64,000 bases of DNA from Kibdelosporangium sp040675465 (GCF_040675465.1 NZ_JBFAPA010000001.1:620001-684000); one strand, 5' to 3'. Shown: positions 1 through 8,683, counted from the first letter of the stretch. A program made the numbers and translations. Notes: generated by a model not told the origin, from the sequence alone.

Positions 1-144
1 TGTCGTGACAAAATTGACGACGTTCGCGCGCCCCCGGTTCCCCTCAGTTCAGTTATTGACGACCTGCACACAAGCGCGCTGACTGTCAACCTGGTATCGC
101 AGCGTAGCCACAAGCCCGAACGGGTTAATGGGTACCCTGGCTCA

Positions 145-2571
145 GTGCGCTTCACGAACGGTCTGTTCAAGCTGCTCAGTCTGTGCCTCCTCGCCGGTGT
201 GCTGGTGGCCGGGATGCTGTTCCCTCTGGTAGGGGCGCTGGGCGTGGCATCCAACCGCGCCAGCGACACGATCGACAGTGCCCAGGCGGAGATGGTCGAG
301 GTGCCACCGGCCCTCATCACGACCATGACGGACGCCGGTGGCAAGCCCCTGGCGACGCTGTACGACCAGTACCGCGTGCCGGTCGCGGCCGACCAGATCT
401 CCCCGATCATGAAGGCCTCGCTGATCGCGATCGAGGACCGCCGGTTCTACGAGCACCACGGCGTGGACTGGAAGGGAACGTTCCGGGCCGCGCTGAGCAC
501 GAGCGGCGGCAACCAGCAGGGTGGCTCGACGCTGACCCAGCAGTACGTGAAGAACTACCTGATCAACGTGGTCTACCGGGGCAACAAGGCGGAGCAGAAG
601 AAGGCGCAGGAGCCGACCATCGCCCGCAAGCTGCGGGAGGCGCGGATCGCGTTGCAGCTGGAGCAGAAGATGTCCAAGGAGGACATCATCACCGGCTACC
701 TCAACACGGTCGAGTTCTCCAACGAGATCTACGGCATCGGCGCGGCGGCCGCGACCTACTTCGGCACCACCCCGGACAAGCTGACCGTCCCGCAGGCCGC
801 GCTGCTGGCCGGCATGGTCAACAACCCGAGCGTGTACAACCCGTGGAGCAACGGCGCCAAGGCGCTGGAACGGCGCAACCTGGTGATCGACACCATGGTG
901 CAGACCGGGCGGCTGGCCCAGTCGGACGCGGACGCGGCCAAGAAGGAGCCGCTGGGTGTGCTGCCGAAGGTGCAGAAGCCCGCGAAGAACTGCAACGGCG
1001 CCGGCCCGGAGGCCGGGTTCTTCTGCCAGTACGTGGTGACCTACCTGGAGAAGCTCGGGTTCACCGAGGACCAGCTGATCACCGGCGGCTACACGATCAA
1101 GACCACGCTGGACCTCAACGCCACCCACCTGGCCAAGGTGGCCGCCGAGGACGGGGTGCCCAAGACGCTGGACGGCATCGCCAACGCGATGGCGATCGTG
1201 CGGCCGGGCAAGGACCGCCACGAGGTCGTCGCGCTGGTCTCCAACCGCGACTACGGGCCCAACGCGGCCCTCGGCCAGACCCAGTACCCGCAGCCGTACG
1301 GCATCGAGAACAAGTTCGGCGCCGGGTCGATCTACAAGATCTTCACCGCGGCGGCCGCGCTCGAGGCGGGCATGGGCATCAACAACACCATCGAGACGCC
1401 CGGCCAGTACACCTCGCACTTGTTCAAGGGCGGCGGGGACAAGTGCCCGAAGACCGAGGACCCCAAGGACGGCAACACCCGCTGGTACTGCCTGGGCAAC
1501 GCGGGCAAGTACGCCGAGTCGATGACCCTGCAGTCGGCCCTGGCCACCTCGCCGAACACCGGGTTCGTCAAGCTGGAGGAGACCCTCGGCGGCACCGAGA
1601 AGGTCGTCGACATGGCGCAGCGGCTGGGCATGCGCGAGACCATGGCGTCGAACATGGACGGCAACAAGCCCAAACCGGGCGAGGAGACCCAGGCGCAGCA
1701 CTTCAAGCCGCACCCTGGTGACCACGGCAAGCCGACGTTCACCCTCGGCCCGGCGCCGACCAGCGCGCTGGAGCTGGCGAACGTGGCCGCCACGCTGATG
1801 AGCGGCGGCAAGTGGTGCCCGCCGACGCCGATCGTGTCGATCACCGACCGCAACGGCCAGCCGGTGGACCTCAAGGGCAAGGAGCAGCCGTGTGACCAGG
1901 CGGTCGACGAGCCGCTGGCGAACAGCCTGGTGGTCGGGCTGAGCAAGGACGACCAGCCGGGCGGCACGTCCGCGGCGGCCGCCTCGGCCAACGGCTGGAA
2001 CCGCCCGATGATGGGCAAGACCGGCACCACCCAGGAGTACAAGTCGGCCGGGTTCGTCGGCGCCGTGCCGCAGTACGCGGCGGCCGTGCTGACGTTCAAC
2101 GACGGCCCGCGGCCTCGGCCGATCCGCGACACCGACCCGCCCTCGTTCGCCAGCACGGGCAACATCTACGGCGGCAAGATCCCGGCTCGGACCTGGTTCA
2201 AGGCGATGAAACCGTTGCTGGGCAACGAACCGGCGTTGCCGCTGCCGAACCCGGACCCCCGGTACGTGGACGGCGGGGCGCAGCAGCAGGTGCCCAACGT
2301 GATCGGCCTGAGCGCCCAGGAGGCCACCAACCGCCTGCAGGCGGCCGGCTACCGGGTCAACCAGGTGACCAGGGACTCCGGTGAGCGCAAGGGCACGGTG
2401 ATCAACCAGAACCCGCGCGGCAGCCGGATCCCGAACGAGGTCATCACGATCTACGTGTCCAACGGGGTCGCGCCGAACGTGCAGAACCCGCCGGATCCGA
2501 ACAACCCCGGCGGCACGCAACCCGGCGGACCGCCCAACGGCGGTGAAGGCGGCGACCCGGGCGGCGGCTGA
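145..2571 (+). CDS. Class A penicillin-binding protein with PASTA domain
   Basis: This bifunctional peptidoglycan glycosyltransferase/transpeptidase would polymerise and cross-link cell wall at the outer face of the membrane. The 808-aa product has one N-terminal signal-anchor helix (about residues 8-33). A GT51 domain follows, with catalytic Glu97 in AIEDRRFYEHHG and the GGSTLTQQ motif near 127. The penicillin-binding domain has SxxK at Ser395, SPN at 469-471 and KTG at 625-627. A single PASTA repeat (about 715-778) and a Gly/Pro-rich tail end the protein. The GTG start is the first that keeps the signal anchor. Two TTGACG hexamers (14-19, 56-61) lie upstream, but no clear -10 was found. It resembles mycobacterial PonA2, which also sits beside a metallophosphoesterase gene. 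Confidence 0.95.
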   Translation: MRFTNGLFKLLSLCLLAGVLVAGMLFPLVGALGVASNRASDTIDSAQAEMVEVPPALITTMTDAGGKPLATLYDQYRVPVAADQISPIMKASLIAIEDRRFYEHHGVDWKGTFRAALSTSGGNQQGGSTLTQQYVKNYLINVVYRGNKAEQKKAQEPTIARKLREARIALQLEQKMSKEDIITGYLNTVEFSNEIYGIGAAAATYFGTTPDKLTVPQAALLAGMVNNPSVYNPWSNGAKALERRNLVIDTMVQTGRLAQSDADAAKKEPLGVLPKVQKPAKNCNGAGPEAGFFCQYVVTYLEKLGFTEDQLITGGYTIKTTLDLNATHLAKVAAEDGVPKTLDGIANAMAIVRPGKDRHEVVALVSNRDYGPNAALGQTQYPQPYGIENKFGAGSIYKIFTAAAALEAGMGINNTIETPGQYTSHLFKGGGDKCPKTEDPKDGNTRWYCLGNAGKYAESMTLQSALATSPNTGFVKLEETLGGTEKVVDMAQRLGMRETMASNMDGNKPKPGEETQAQHFKPHPGDHGKPTFTLGPAPTSALELANVAATLMSGGKWCPPTPIVSITDRNGQPVDLKGKEQPCDQAVDEPLANSLVVGLSKDDQPGGTSAAAASANGWNRPMMGKTGTTQEYKSAGFVGAVPQYAAAVLTFNDGPRPRPIRDTDPPSFASTGNIYGGKIPARTWFKAMKPLLGNEPALPLPNPDPRYVDGGAQQQVPNVIGLSAQEATNRLQAAGYRVNQVTRDSGERKGTVINQNPRGSRIPNEVITIYVSNGVAPNVQNPPDPNNPGGTQPGGPPNGGEGGDPGGG

Positions 2572-2576
2572 GACGA

Positions 2577-2608
2577 CGAAGGGCCCCTCGTTCGCGAGGG
2601 GCCCTTCG
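2577..2608 (+). terminator. Intrinsic terminator with UUCG tetraloop
   Basis: A perfect 14-bp inverted repeat (2577-2590 with 2595-2608) closes a TTCG tetraloop. It starts 6 bases after the PBP stop and lies 12 bases before the stop of the convergent YqeY-like gene, so it can serve both strands. Confidence 0.85.
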
Positions 2609-2619
2609 TGCGTCCGGGG

Positions 2620-3087
2620 TCAGGACAGGCGGGCGCGCACGGCGGCGGCCACCCGGCCGCCTTCGGCGCGGCCGGCCACCTTGGCGTTGGCGGCCTTCAT
2701 GACCTGGCCCATCTGCCGCTGGCCGGGAGCGTCACCGAGCTGCGCGGTGACCTCGGCGACGGCCTCGTCGACCACGGCGTCCAGCTCGTCGTCGGTCAGC
2801 TGCTGCGGCAGGTACTCGGAGATCACGTCGGCCTCGGCGCGTTCGGCGGCGGCCTGCTCGGTGCGGCCGGCGCTGTCGAAGGCCTCGGCGGCCTCCTTGC
2901 GCTTCTTGGCCTCACGGGTCAGCACGCGCTGCACTTCCTCGTCGGACAGCTCGCGCGCCTCCTTGCCGGCGACCTCCTCGTTGGTGACCGCGGCCAGCAC
3001 CATCCGCAGCGTCGCCAGGCGGGTGGTGTCCTTCGCCTTCAGCGCCGTCACCAGGTCGGACTTCAGGGCTTCCTTCAGCTGCGCCAT
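2620..3087 (-). CDS. GatB/YqeY domain-containing protein
   Basis: The 155-aa protein starts MAQLKEALKSDL and shows the YqeY pattern throughout. It has helical charged segments (ELSDEEVQRVLTREAKKRKE), the EYLPQQLTDDEL stretch, and a C-terminal GQVMKAANAKVAGRAEGG segment like the tail domain of GatB. YqeY proteins are thought to bind tRNA or act near amidotransferases, but their cellular role is not settled. The ATG at 3087 was chosen because homology begins there; an open frame continues upstream but only antisense to the next gene. The gene converges on the PBP gene and is divergent from the metallophosphoesterase, with 63 bases between the two starts. Confidence 0.9.
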   Translation of the reverse strand: MAQLKEALKSDLVTALKAKDTTRLATLRMVLAAVTNEEVAGKEARELSDEEVQRVLTREAKKRKEAAEAFDSAGRTEQAAAERAEADVISEYLPQQLTDDELDAVVDEAVAEVTAQLGDAPGQRQMGQVMKAANAKVAGRAEGGRVAAAVRARLS

Positions 3088-3150
3088 GGCCGGGAACGTT
3101 ACCGGGACGGTGCCTGCCTGCGCGCGGCAATACAGCCGTACCCTCGAAGC

Positions 3151-4101
3151 GTGAGCACGTTGGGCCGAATCGCACTGACCACGACCGCCGCCGGAGCCGC
3201 AGCCATCGCGTACGCGGCGGGGATCGAACGAAGGCGCTGGACACTGCGCCAAGCGACCCTGCCGGTGCTCGCCGAAGGCGCCCGGCCGTTGCGCGTGCTG
3301 CACATCTCGGACATCCACATGCTGCCCGGGCAGAAGTCGAAGCAGCGCTGGATCGCGGCCCTCGACGCCCTCGAGCCCGACCTCGTGGTGAACACCGGCG
3401 ACAACCTCGCGCACAAGCAGGCGGTCCCCGCCGTCATCCGGGCGCTGGGGCCGTTGCTGAACCGGCCGGGTGTGTTCGTGTTCGGCAGCAACGACTACTA
3501 CGCGCCGAAACCCAAGAACCCGGTGCGCTACCTGCTGCCTCGCGCGAAGAAGAAGCGCATCCACGGCATCGCGCTGCCCTGGCGTGACCTGCGCGCGGCC
3601 TTCGTGGAACGCGGCTGGCACGACCTGACCCACGTCCGCCGGATCGTGACCGTCCAGGGCCAGAACATCGCGGTGGCCGGCGTCGACGACCCCCACCTCA
3701 AACGCGACCGCTACAACGAGATCGCCGGCCGCCCCGACCCCAACGCCGCCCTGCGCCTCGGCGTCACCCACTCCCCCGAACCGCGCGTCCTCGACCCGTT
3801 CGCCGAAGACGGCTACGACCTCGTCATGGCCGGCCACACCCACGGCGGCCAGCTGCGCATCCCCGGCTACGGCGCCATCGTGACGAACTGTGAGCTCGAT
3901 CGCAGCCGGGCCCGCGGCGCCAGCCGCTGGGGCAGCCACATGTGGCTGCACGTCTCCGCCGGCCTCGGCACATCCCCCTACGCCCCAGTCCGTTTCGCCT
4001 GCCCACCCGAAGCCACCCTGCTGACCCTCACCCCCCGCCCCGCAGGCAGCACCAACACCGAAACCGATACCCGTTTCGGGGCGCGAGCGGACGTCCGCTA
4101 G
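3151..4101 (+). CDS. Membrane-anchored metallophosphoesterase
   Basis: The 316-aa calcineurin-like phosphoesterase carries all the metal-binding signatures: DIH at Asp54-His56, GDN at Gly83-Asn85, GSND in place of GNHE, and GHTHGG at 228-233. The first 20 residues form a hydrophobic Ala-rich segment that probably tethers the enzyme to the membrane with the catalytic domain outside. The natural substrate cannot be read from sequence; relatives hydrolyse phosphodiesters or lipid phosphates. The GTG at 3151 is chosen because it directly precedes the hydrophobic segment. Its place next to a PonA2-like PBP is conserved in actinobacteria. The stop codon lies 17 bases before tRNA-Pro. Confidence 0.9.
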   Translation: MSTLGRIALTTTAAGAAAIAYAAGIERRRWTLRQATLPVLAEGARPLRVLHISDIHMLPGQKSKQRWIAALDALEPDLVVNTGDNLAHKQAVPAVIRALGPLLNRPGVFVFGSNDYYAPKPKNPVRYLLPRAKKKRIHGIALPWRDLRAAFVERGWHDLTHVRRIVTVQGQNIAVAGVDDPHLKRDRYNEIAGRPDPNAALRLGVTHSPEPRVLDPFAEDGYDLVMAGHTHGGQLRIPGYGAIVTNCELDRSRARGASRWGSHMWLHVSAGLGTSPYAPVRFACPPEATLLTLTPRPAGSTNTETDTRFGARADVR

Positions 4102-4118
4102 AGTTACCTCTGCAAGAC

Positions 4119-4192
<74 letters not shown>

Positions 4193-4200
4193 CGCAGGTC

Positions 4201-4232
4201 AGAGCCCGTCCACTTTAGAGTGGACGGGCTCT
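4201..4232 (+). terminator. Terminator after tRNA-Pro, probably island-derived
   Basis: A perfect 14-bp inverted repeat (4201-4214 with 4219-4232) with loop TTAG, followed by TTTGC. It differs from the structured repeat found after the displaced tRNA-Pro end at 8080, so it was probably brought in by the integrating element. Confidence 0.8.
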
Positions 4233-4288
4233 TTGCATGTCCTGCCTGCCTAACTGCCTGTCTAAGCCGCCGAGCCTGGGAAGATGCC

Positions 4289-5467
4289 TGTCCTGGTCGA
4301 AAACTCGGTTACCGGTCCTGGCCTAGACTTTCATGCAGCAGGCCGGTACTCGTTGAGCAGTCCTCGGAGACACTGCCGGCGTCGAATCGTGTCGAGTGGG
4401 GCTGGAAACGGGATCATGTTTGGTTTGTCGTCGGGTGCATGCAGACGCATCTCGTTGCCTTGGTGGCTGCGCCCGGCGTTGTAGTGGGCGACGTAGGCGT
4501 CGAGGACATGGTGTAGCTGTCGTTCTCCGGTGATGAGGATCCGGTCGGTGCACTCTCGCGGAGGGAGCCGATCCAGCGCTCGGCGAAGGCGTTCATCCGC
4601 GGGGCCTGTGGTGCGGTGAGCATGATCTGGATGCCGATAGCGGCGAAGACCGCGTCGAAGGCGCTACCGAACTTCGTATCACGGTCGCGAATGAGGTGTG
4701 TGAATCGGTGGCCGGCGTCCTCCAGATCACTGGCAAGTTCGCGGGCGACCTGAACCACCCAGGCCGTGGTCGGATGCTGTGTAATGCCGAGCAGGTGGAG
4801 CCTCGTGTCTTGATCTCGATGATGAACGCGACGTACAGCCGCTTCAGCGTCACGGTGTCGATGTGGAAGAAGTCGATCGCTAGCAGGCTGTCGGCCTGGG
4901 CGCGTAGGAAAGTGCGCCAGGTGTCGTCGCGGCGTGTCGATGGTGGGACTTCGTTGGCACGCAGGATTCTGCGGATGGTCGAGGCAGCGACCCGGTGGCC
5001 GAGGCGACGCAGTTCACCCTGGATACGCACTACACCCCAGGTCCGGTTCTCCTTCGCCAGACGCAGGATGAACGTGACCAGCTCATCGCCGATCGGAGGG
5101 CGACCCAGCGGTCGTGGCTGTCGCCACCGGGTGGCGATCAGCCTGCGGTGCCAGCGCAGCAACGTTCCCGGTGTGACTATCCGATGGGCGCGTAGCGCCT
5201 TGGGAAGCATCCGGGCCAGCCTGGTTAGGACAGCGCGATCCGGCCAGGACAGGCGAGGTCTCGGGTTGTTGCGTCGCAGCACGGCGACTTCGTGGCGCAA
5301 GGCGAGTATCTCGGCGTCCTTCGACGCAGACGATCGAGCGAACAGGGCGAGCCAGGACAGCACCTGACCGAAGAGCTGATAGACCAGACGGACAGCCACG
5401 ACTGCCGATCATCAGATGTCACGATTGCCCAGGTCAAACCGGATAGCCCGCATTCTCGACCAGGACA
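4289..5467 (-). mobile_element. IS3-like insertion sequence with inactive transposase
   Basis: The element is about 1.18 kb. Its ends are TGTCCTGGTCGA at 4289-4300 and the exact inverted copy at 5456-5467, starting TG and ending CA. Each end is followed outward by GCC (4286-4288 and 5468-5470), a likely 3-bp target duplication. It encloses one transposase frame on the minus strand that is broken by two frameshifts. Family assignment rests on the rve-type catalytic motifs and TG/CA ends; IS481 is an alternative. Confidence 0.75.
4331..5399 (-). pseudogene. Transposase with rve (DDE) domain, two frameshifts
   Basis: The N-terminal frame (GTG at 5399) contains the ILALRHEVAVLRR helix and a HTH, then the first catalytic Asp in LLAIDFFHIDTVT. 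Near position 4790 the reading shifts to the frame holding HLIRDRDTKFGSAFDAVF (second Asp) and PRMNAFAERWIGSL (Glu). A second shift near 4590 leads to the frame holding ILITGERQLHHVLDAYVAHY, which stops at 4331. Stitched together these give an ordinary full-length protein of about 350 aa, so the shifts are inactivating mutations and not programmed. Sequencing error is less likely with two shifts. Confidence 0.85.
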
Positions 5468-5538
5468 GCCACCGAGTGGATCACTGATCTCGTGGTGTAG
5501 AGGACTGCGCGGGCGCCCACTCGGCCGAAGTGGACCAG

Positions 5539-6249
5539 TCATTGTGATTCGTCGTACGGGGCGACATATTCGATATACAGAGGAGTCGCAGCAAGCCATG
5601 ACCCATACGCAAAGGTAACTCGCGCAAATCCCGCCATTAAGGCGGAAAACGTGGGGACATTTCGATATTGCGACTTTTCATTGAAGAAGTCGTAATCAAG
5701 CGCACCTATTAGGCGTTTTAATGCGGTTAGGGTGTCAGCTTTTCCAGCGGGTGTGTGACTATCGCGACCATTCGGGCCTTCTGCAAGTCGCTCCAGGAGA
5801 TGTCTAAACTCGTGCGTGGCGGAGCCAAAGCCGCCGGCCACTGGCGTCCCGGTCACCTTTCCGAAGCCAACGAGGCTTTGGGGTGACCCATGCAATAGAA
5901 ACGTACCACCATCCTGGCCCGGCCATGCATGAAAGACGACTATGGGAGCTAACCCCTCGAAAGTGAGGATATCATAGGCAAGAGGCGCCTCGAAGTTGAC
6001 CCATTCTCCTGGTGAGAGGCTGTCGTCTTGAAACCATTTTGCATATCGCCCCATCTTGTCCAGCTTTTTTAGAACACGGTCGATGTCTCGGCTCGTCGCC
6101 CTGGGCACATCAGGCTCGCTGGCGAATTTAAGTTCGCCAATAATAGGAATCTTGAGACTGCCTTCGAACTTAATTCGGCGTGACCAACGCCGACCTAGAG
6201 CGAACTCTTCTAACAGTTTGCGCTCGGATAGGTAAACCAGCTCTCGCAT
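5539..6249 (-). CDS. AT-rich island cargo protein, SAVMC3_10250-like
   Basis: The 236-aa protein begins MRELVYLSERKL. As I recall, the family named after Streptomyces SAVMC3_10250 opens the same way; no function is established. It has a basic N-terminal third (RRWSRRIKFEGSLK), a central region with FEAPLAYDILTFEG and VFHAWPGQDGG, a His-rich stretch GFGSATHEFRHLLERLAEG, and no membrane segment. The HEFRH pattern resembles a zinc-site motif, but this is only a visual similarity. ATG at 6249 is preferred over upstream ATGs because GGAG lies 9 bases before it. GC content is near 50 percent, well below the neighbours, which indicates foreign origin. It is flanked by transposase remnants. Confidence 0.6.
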   Translation of the reverse strand: MRELVYLSERKLLEEFALGRRWSRRIKFEGSLKIPIIGELKFASEPDVPRATSRDIDRVLKKLDKMGRYAKWFQDDSLSPGEWVNFEAPLAYDILTFEGLAPIVVFHAWPGQDGGTFLLHGSPQSLVGFGKVTGTPVAGGFGSATHEFRHLLERLAEGPNGRDSHTPAGKADTLTALKRLIGALDYDFFNEKSQYRNVPTFSALMAGFARVTFAYGSWLAATPLYIEYVAPYDESQ

Positions 6250-6413
6250 GCTTCTCCAGGCCATCTTGGAACGTCCGACGTTGGTCAAGCATAGGACTGC
6301 CCGCAGACGGACATCGATGCCGATGCGGTGCTCGATGACATACGTGCTGGGCAGATGCTGTACACGGTCAATCAGCACCGTTCACTTACGGTCCTACGGC
6401 AAGATGACCGGCC

Positions 6414-6975
6414 GTGCTGCTGCGGCTGGCCTACCTCGGCCTGACCAACACCTTCGCCCTACTCCGCCTGATCCCGACCAGCAACCAGGACAAAGACATC
6501 GAGATCCTCGCCCTGCGACACCAGATCGGAGTACTGCAACGGCAACTCGGCGACACCAGAGTGCGATTCAGCCCAGCCGACAGGGCGCTACTCACCGCGC
6601 TCCTGCACCGACTACCACGCCACATCTTGCACAGACTCCGCCTGCTGGTCCGCCCGGATACCATCCTGCGCTGGCACCGCGACCTGCTCCGCCGACGCCA
6701 CGCCAGAATGTCTCGACCGAGACACCCGGGCCGGCCGCGCATCATCCGGTCCATCCGAGTCCTGGTCCTGCGCCTGGCCAAGGAGAACCCGAGCTGGGGC
6801 TACCGCCGTATCCATGGCGAACTCCTTGTCCTGGGCATCAAGGTCGCCGCCTCGACCGTGTGGCAGATCCTCACCGACGCCGGGATCGATCCCGCACCCG
6901 CACGCGCGTCCAGCACCTGGGCCCAGTTCCTCCGATCCCAAGCAGAGGTCCTGCTGGCCTGCGACTTCTTCGAAA
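6414..6975 (+). pseudogene. Truncated rve-type transposase
   Basis: GTG at 6414 opens a frame of the same general family as the 4331-5399 transposase but a different subtype (DIEILALRHQIGVLQRQLG, then KENPSWGYRRIHGELLVLG). Homology ends just after the first catalytic Asp (LLACDFFET, about 6975). The expected second Asp and Glu regions are missing and the frame reads on into unrelated sequence to 7445. It is a 3'-truncated relic and cannot be active. Confidence 0.8.
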
Positions 6976-7318
6976 CCGACGGCCACCGAACCCTCATCGG
7001 CAAACAGACCTGCTGTTTGGTTGAGGAGGCGACACATCGCCAGCGCGGGCCGCGCACATTCTTCTGGTCGGCGAGCGCCGGAGAATACCGCACGATTGAG
7101 ATACCGCTACTTCACCCGTCGACAAGTTGCGAGCGGCGGCGGTCGGTCAACTCGACAGGCCTACCAGGAACTGTCCAAGCAGGAACTGATCAGGGATCGC
7201 CAAGGCATACAGGCTGCCCCGGCGGTCGCATCCCGTCATGGCGCCGCCGCCGGCCGGATTCACCCCGATCTGAGCGTCAGCTCAAACGTCACTGCCGTCG
7301 GATCTGCGAAGTCGCCGG
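6976..7318. other. No convincing gene between transposase relic and RHH gene
   Basis: This 343-base stretch has no frame with a start signal. A short frame (about 7095-7210) reads TRQAYQELSKQELIRDRQGI, faintly like the HTH end of GntR-type regulators, and may be a gene remnant. It is likely junk left by deletion between two mobile elements. Confidence 0.4.
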
Positions 7319-7810
7319 TCAAAATGTCTCGGTGCTGGCGCCGAACAACAACTCGTGTACGTCGGCTGTTGGCCGCATCCGTCTCCCGCCTATCGTCGTG
7401 TACACGTACAGGCTCGGCGGCACCTCGTCCGATACCGGACCGTAGCGGATTTCCAGCGGTCCCCGGAAGGGGTGGGGGTTGGCTGGCTGGAAGTCCATTT
7501 CTCCGGTCCTATACTCACCCAGGGGGAACAGGTCGGGCTGGCCGTACCACGCTGCGTTCGGGTCGCCAGAGCGCCGGAACGCGTAGATGATGTCCCGCTG
7601 GCCGACGGGGCGCCCGCGAGGCTTCGGGGGCGGCTGGTGCCGGGTGGCGAGTTTGACGACCATATCGGTCTCCTTCGTGAGTGCCGTGAGCATCGCGATG
7701 ACGAAGTCCCGCATCTCGATGCCGTGGCCGCGGAGGACGGTTTTCGCGGCCTGTTGCACCTCGATCGGCGCCCGGACCGTGATGGCAGGGTCTGCGTGCT
7801 TGCTGCCCAT
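7319..7810 (-). CDS. Small protein with ribbon-helix-helix-like N-terminus
   Basis: The 163-aa product starts MGSKHADPAITVRAP. The segment ITVRAPIEVQQAAKTVL through FVIAMLTALTK has the strand-helix-helix spacing of RelB/MetJ-like DNA-binding proteins. A basic linker (KPRGRPVGQRD) and a C-terminal domain without recognised family follow. It is the last gene before the right attachment site, where small regulators of excision or replication often lie in integrative elements. An alternative GTG start at 7840 adds ten residues; neither start has a strong ribosome binding site. Function in the element is inference. Confidence 0.5.
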   Translation of the reverse strand: MGSKHADPAITVRAPIEVQQAAKTVLRGHGIEMRDFVIAMLTALTKETDMVVKLATRHQPPPKPRGRPVGQRDIIYAFRRSGDPNAAWYGQPDLFPLGEYRTGEMDFQPANPHPFRGPLEIRYGPVSDEVPPSLYVYTTIGGRRMRPTADVHELLFGASTETF

Positions 7811-8029
7811 ACTCAACAGAATAACAGAAGTGGTTGCCACTTATCGAGCTTCGAACATGAGTCGGTAAGCCCAGTTCCTTGCGTTGCGCCTGCCGGTCGT
7901 TCTCGGGAGAAAACTGGGAGAAGTACTCACGGCAGACCGCCACGGGCGCCTACACAGACCAACACCGTCCAATACCCCTGGCCTGCATCTTTGTGTCTGC
8001 CCGCAGGTCGCGGGTGATGTCGAACCTAA

Positions 8030-8068
8030 TTCGGGACGAAGAGGTCGTGGGTTCGAATCCCGCCACCC
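8030..8068 (+). repeat. attR core, displaced 3' half of tRNA-Pro
   Basis: An exact copy of 4151-4189. The following bases have lost one C compared with the working tRNA, so the acceptor strand would not pair properly. It is a remnant and not a tRNA gene. Confidence 0.93.
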
Positions 8069-8079
8069 GACTCGGTCGA

Positions 8080-8158
8080 GGGCGACTCGTGTCCGCGGAA
8101 TGCGCGGACTGGGTCGCCCTCGTTTTTATGTTGGGGGGGCGACCCCCCAAACCCCCCG
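8080..8158 (+). repeat. Post-tRNA structured repeat, copy 1
   Basis: A hairpin (GGGCGAC at 8080-8086 paired with GTCGCCC at 8113-8119, inner stem GTCCGCG) is followed by a T run at 8124-8128 and a second G-run/C-run hairpin. The same layout occurs downstream of both tRNA-Ser genes in this window (48124, 52345). Its presence here, beside the displaced tRNA-Pro end, shows that this is the original chromosomal flank of tRNA-Pro. Confidence 0.75.
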
Positions 8159-8279
8159 GAGGCGCGGAGCGCCGGAGGCGCGTGTGCGTAGGGCCGGAGG
8201 CCCGAGCGCCAGAGCGTCACGTTGCGCGGGAGCGTAGGGCCGGAGGCCTAAGAGCGGCGAGTTTGTGTGGGGCTGTCCC

Positions 8280-8306
8280 TGTCACAGGGGGCTGGTTCTT
8301 GATGTC
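8280..8306 (+). promoter_or_regulatory. ECF41-like promoter motif, copy 1
   Basis: TGTCACA at 8280-8286, 16 bases, then TGTC at 8303-8306, about 93 bases before the 8399 gene. An identical arrangement lies at 9560-9586. As I recall, the ECF41 sigma group recognises TGTCACA and CGTC elements, so this is the probable target of the SigJ-like factor encoded at 9622. Confidence 0.65.
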
Positions 8307-8398
8307 TGAGTGGGGGACATCGTGGTGGGTTCGATGAGTTTCTGGCTCGGTGCGGATCCAACAGATGTCATAGATCCACGCGACAGAGGGAGTCAGTG

Positions 8399-8683
8399 AT
8401 GACCCACATTAAGGCGAATGTTGTGCGGTATGGGACAAAGGCGGGGCAGGCCGAGGAGAACGTGCGGAAGGTGGAGGCGCTGTTCGCGCAGCTGGCCGAG
8501 GAACGTCCGGAGGGTGTGAGCTACCAGGCTTACCAGCTCCCGGATGGGCGGTTCCTGCACATCTCGCAGGGAAACACCGAGCTGTTGCAGTCGTTGAGCG
8601 CGTTCAAGGAGTTCGCTCAGGCCGGGTTGATGGATGGTGCGCCGGAGATCACGCCGTCGAAGGTGATCGGCGTCTATCCGTGA
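8399..8683 (+). CDS. Small ABM-like protein upstream of sigma factor
   Basis: The 94-aa product (MTHIKANVVRYGTKAGQAEENV) has the size and strand-helix pattern of dimeric alpha/beta-barrel proteins related to antibiotic biosynthesis monooxygenases: an N-terminal strand, a long helix VRKVEALFAQLAEE, then strands around SYQAYQLPDGRFLHIS. No catalytic residues are identifiable, so enzymatic function is open. ATG at 8399 was preferred to GTG at 8396 because GAGGGAG at 8386-8392 then has normal spacing. The stop overlaps the start of the sigma gene (GTGA at 8680-8683), so the two are translationally coupled. Confidence 0.75.
   Translation: MTHIKANVVRYGTKAGQAEENVRKVEALFAQLAEERPEGVSYQAYQLPDGRFLHISQGNTELLQSLSAFKEFAQAGLMDGAPEITPSKVIGVYP

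Larger units (their letters stand above)
8069..8398. other. Intergenic region after attR
   Basis: No gene is seen. The region holds the post-tRNA structured repeat (8080-8158), a GC-rich stretch with a 17-bp direct repeat (8186-8202 and 8232-8248, GCGTAGGGCCGGAGGCC), and the promoter-like motif at 8280-8306. Confidence 0.6.

Noticed and set aside
145..2520. Long minus-strand open frame of about 790 codons opposite the PBP gene
   Set aside because: It is the antisense of a well-supported gene in very GC-rich DNA, is rich in Arg, Val and His, and has no domain. The same holds for other long antisense frames, e.g. 19120-20883, 32232-34325 and 49320-50951.
7095..7210. GntR-type regulator gene fragment
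   Set aside because: Only about 20 residues resemble a HTH end, with no start codon or remaining domain. It is mentioned as a possible relic only.
8030..8103. Second tRNA-Pro gene at the right end of the island
   Set aside because: Only the 3' half is present, the 5' half and D arm are missing, and the acceptor strand has lost a base. It is an att remnant.
8040..8330. Reading frames over the post-tRNA repeats encoding GGRPPKPP- or GGATPQTP-like peptides
   Set aside because: They are translations of the repeat hairpins. The same peptides appear at all three copies and have no start signals.
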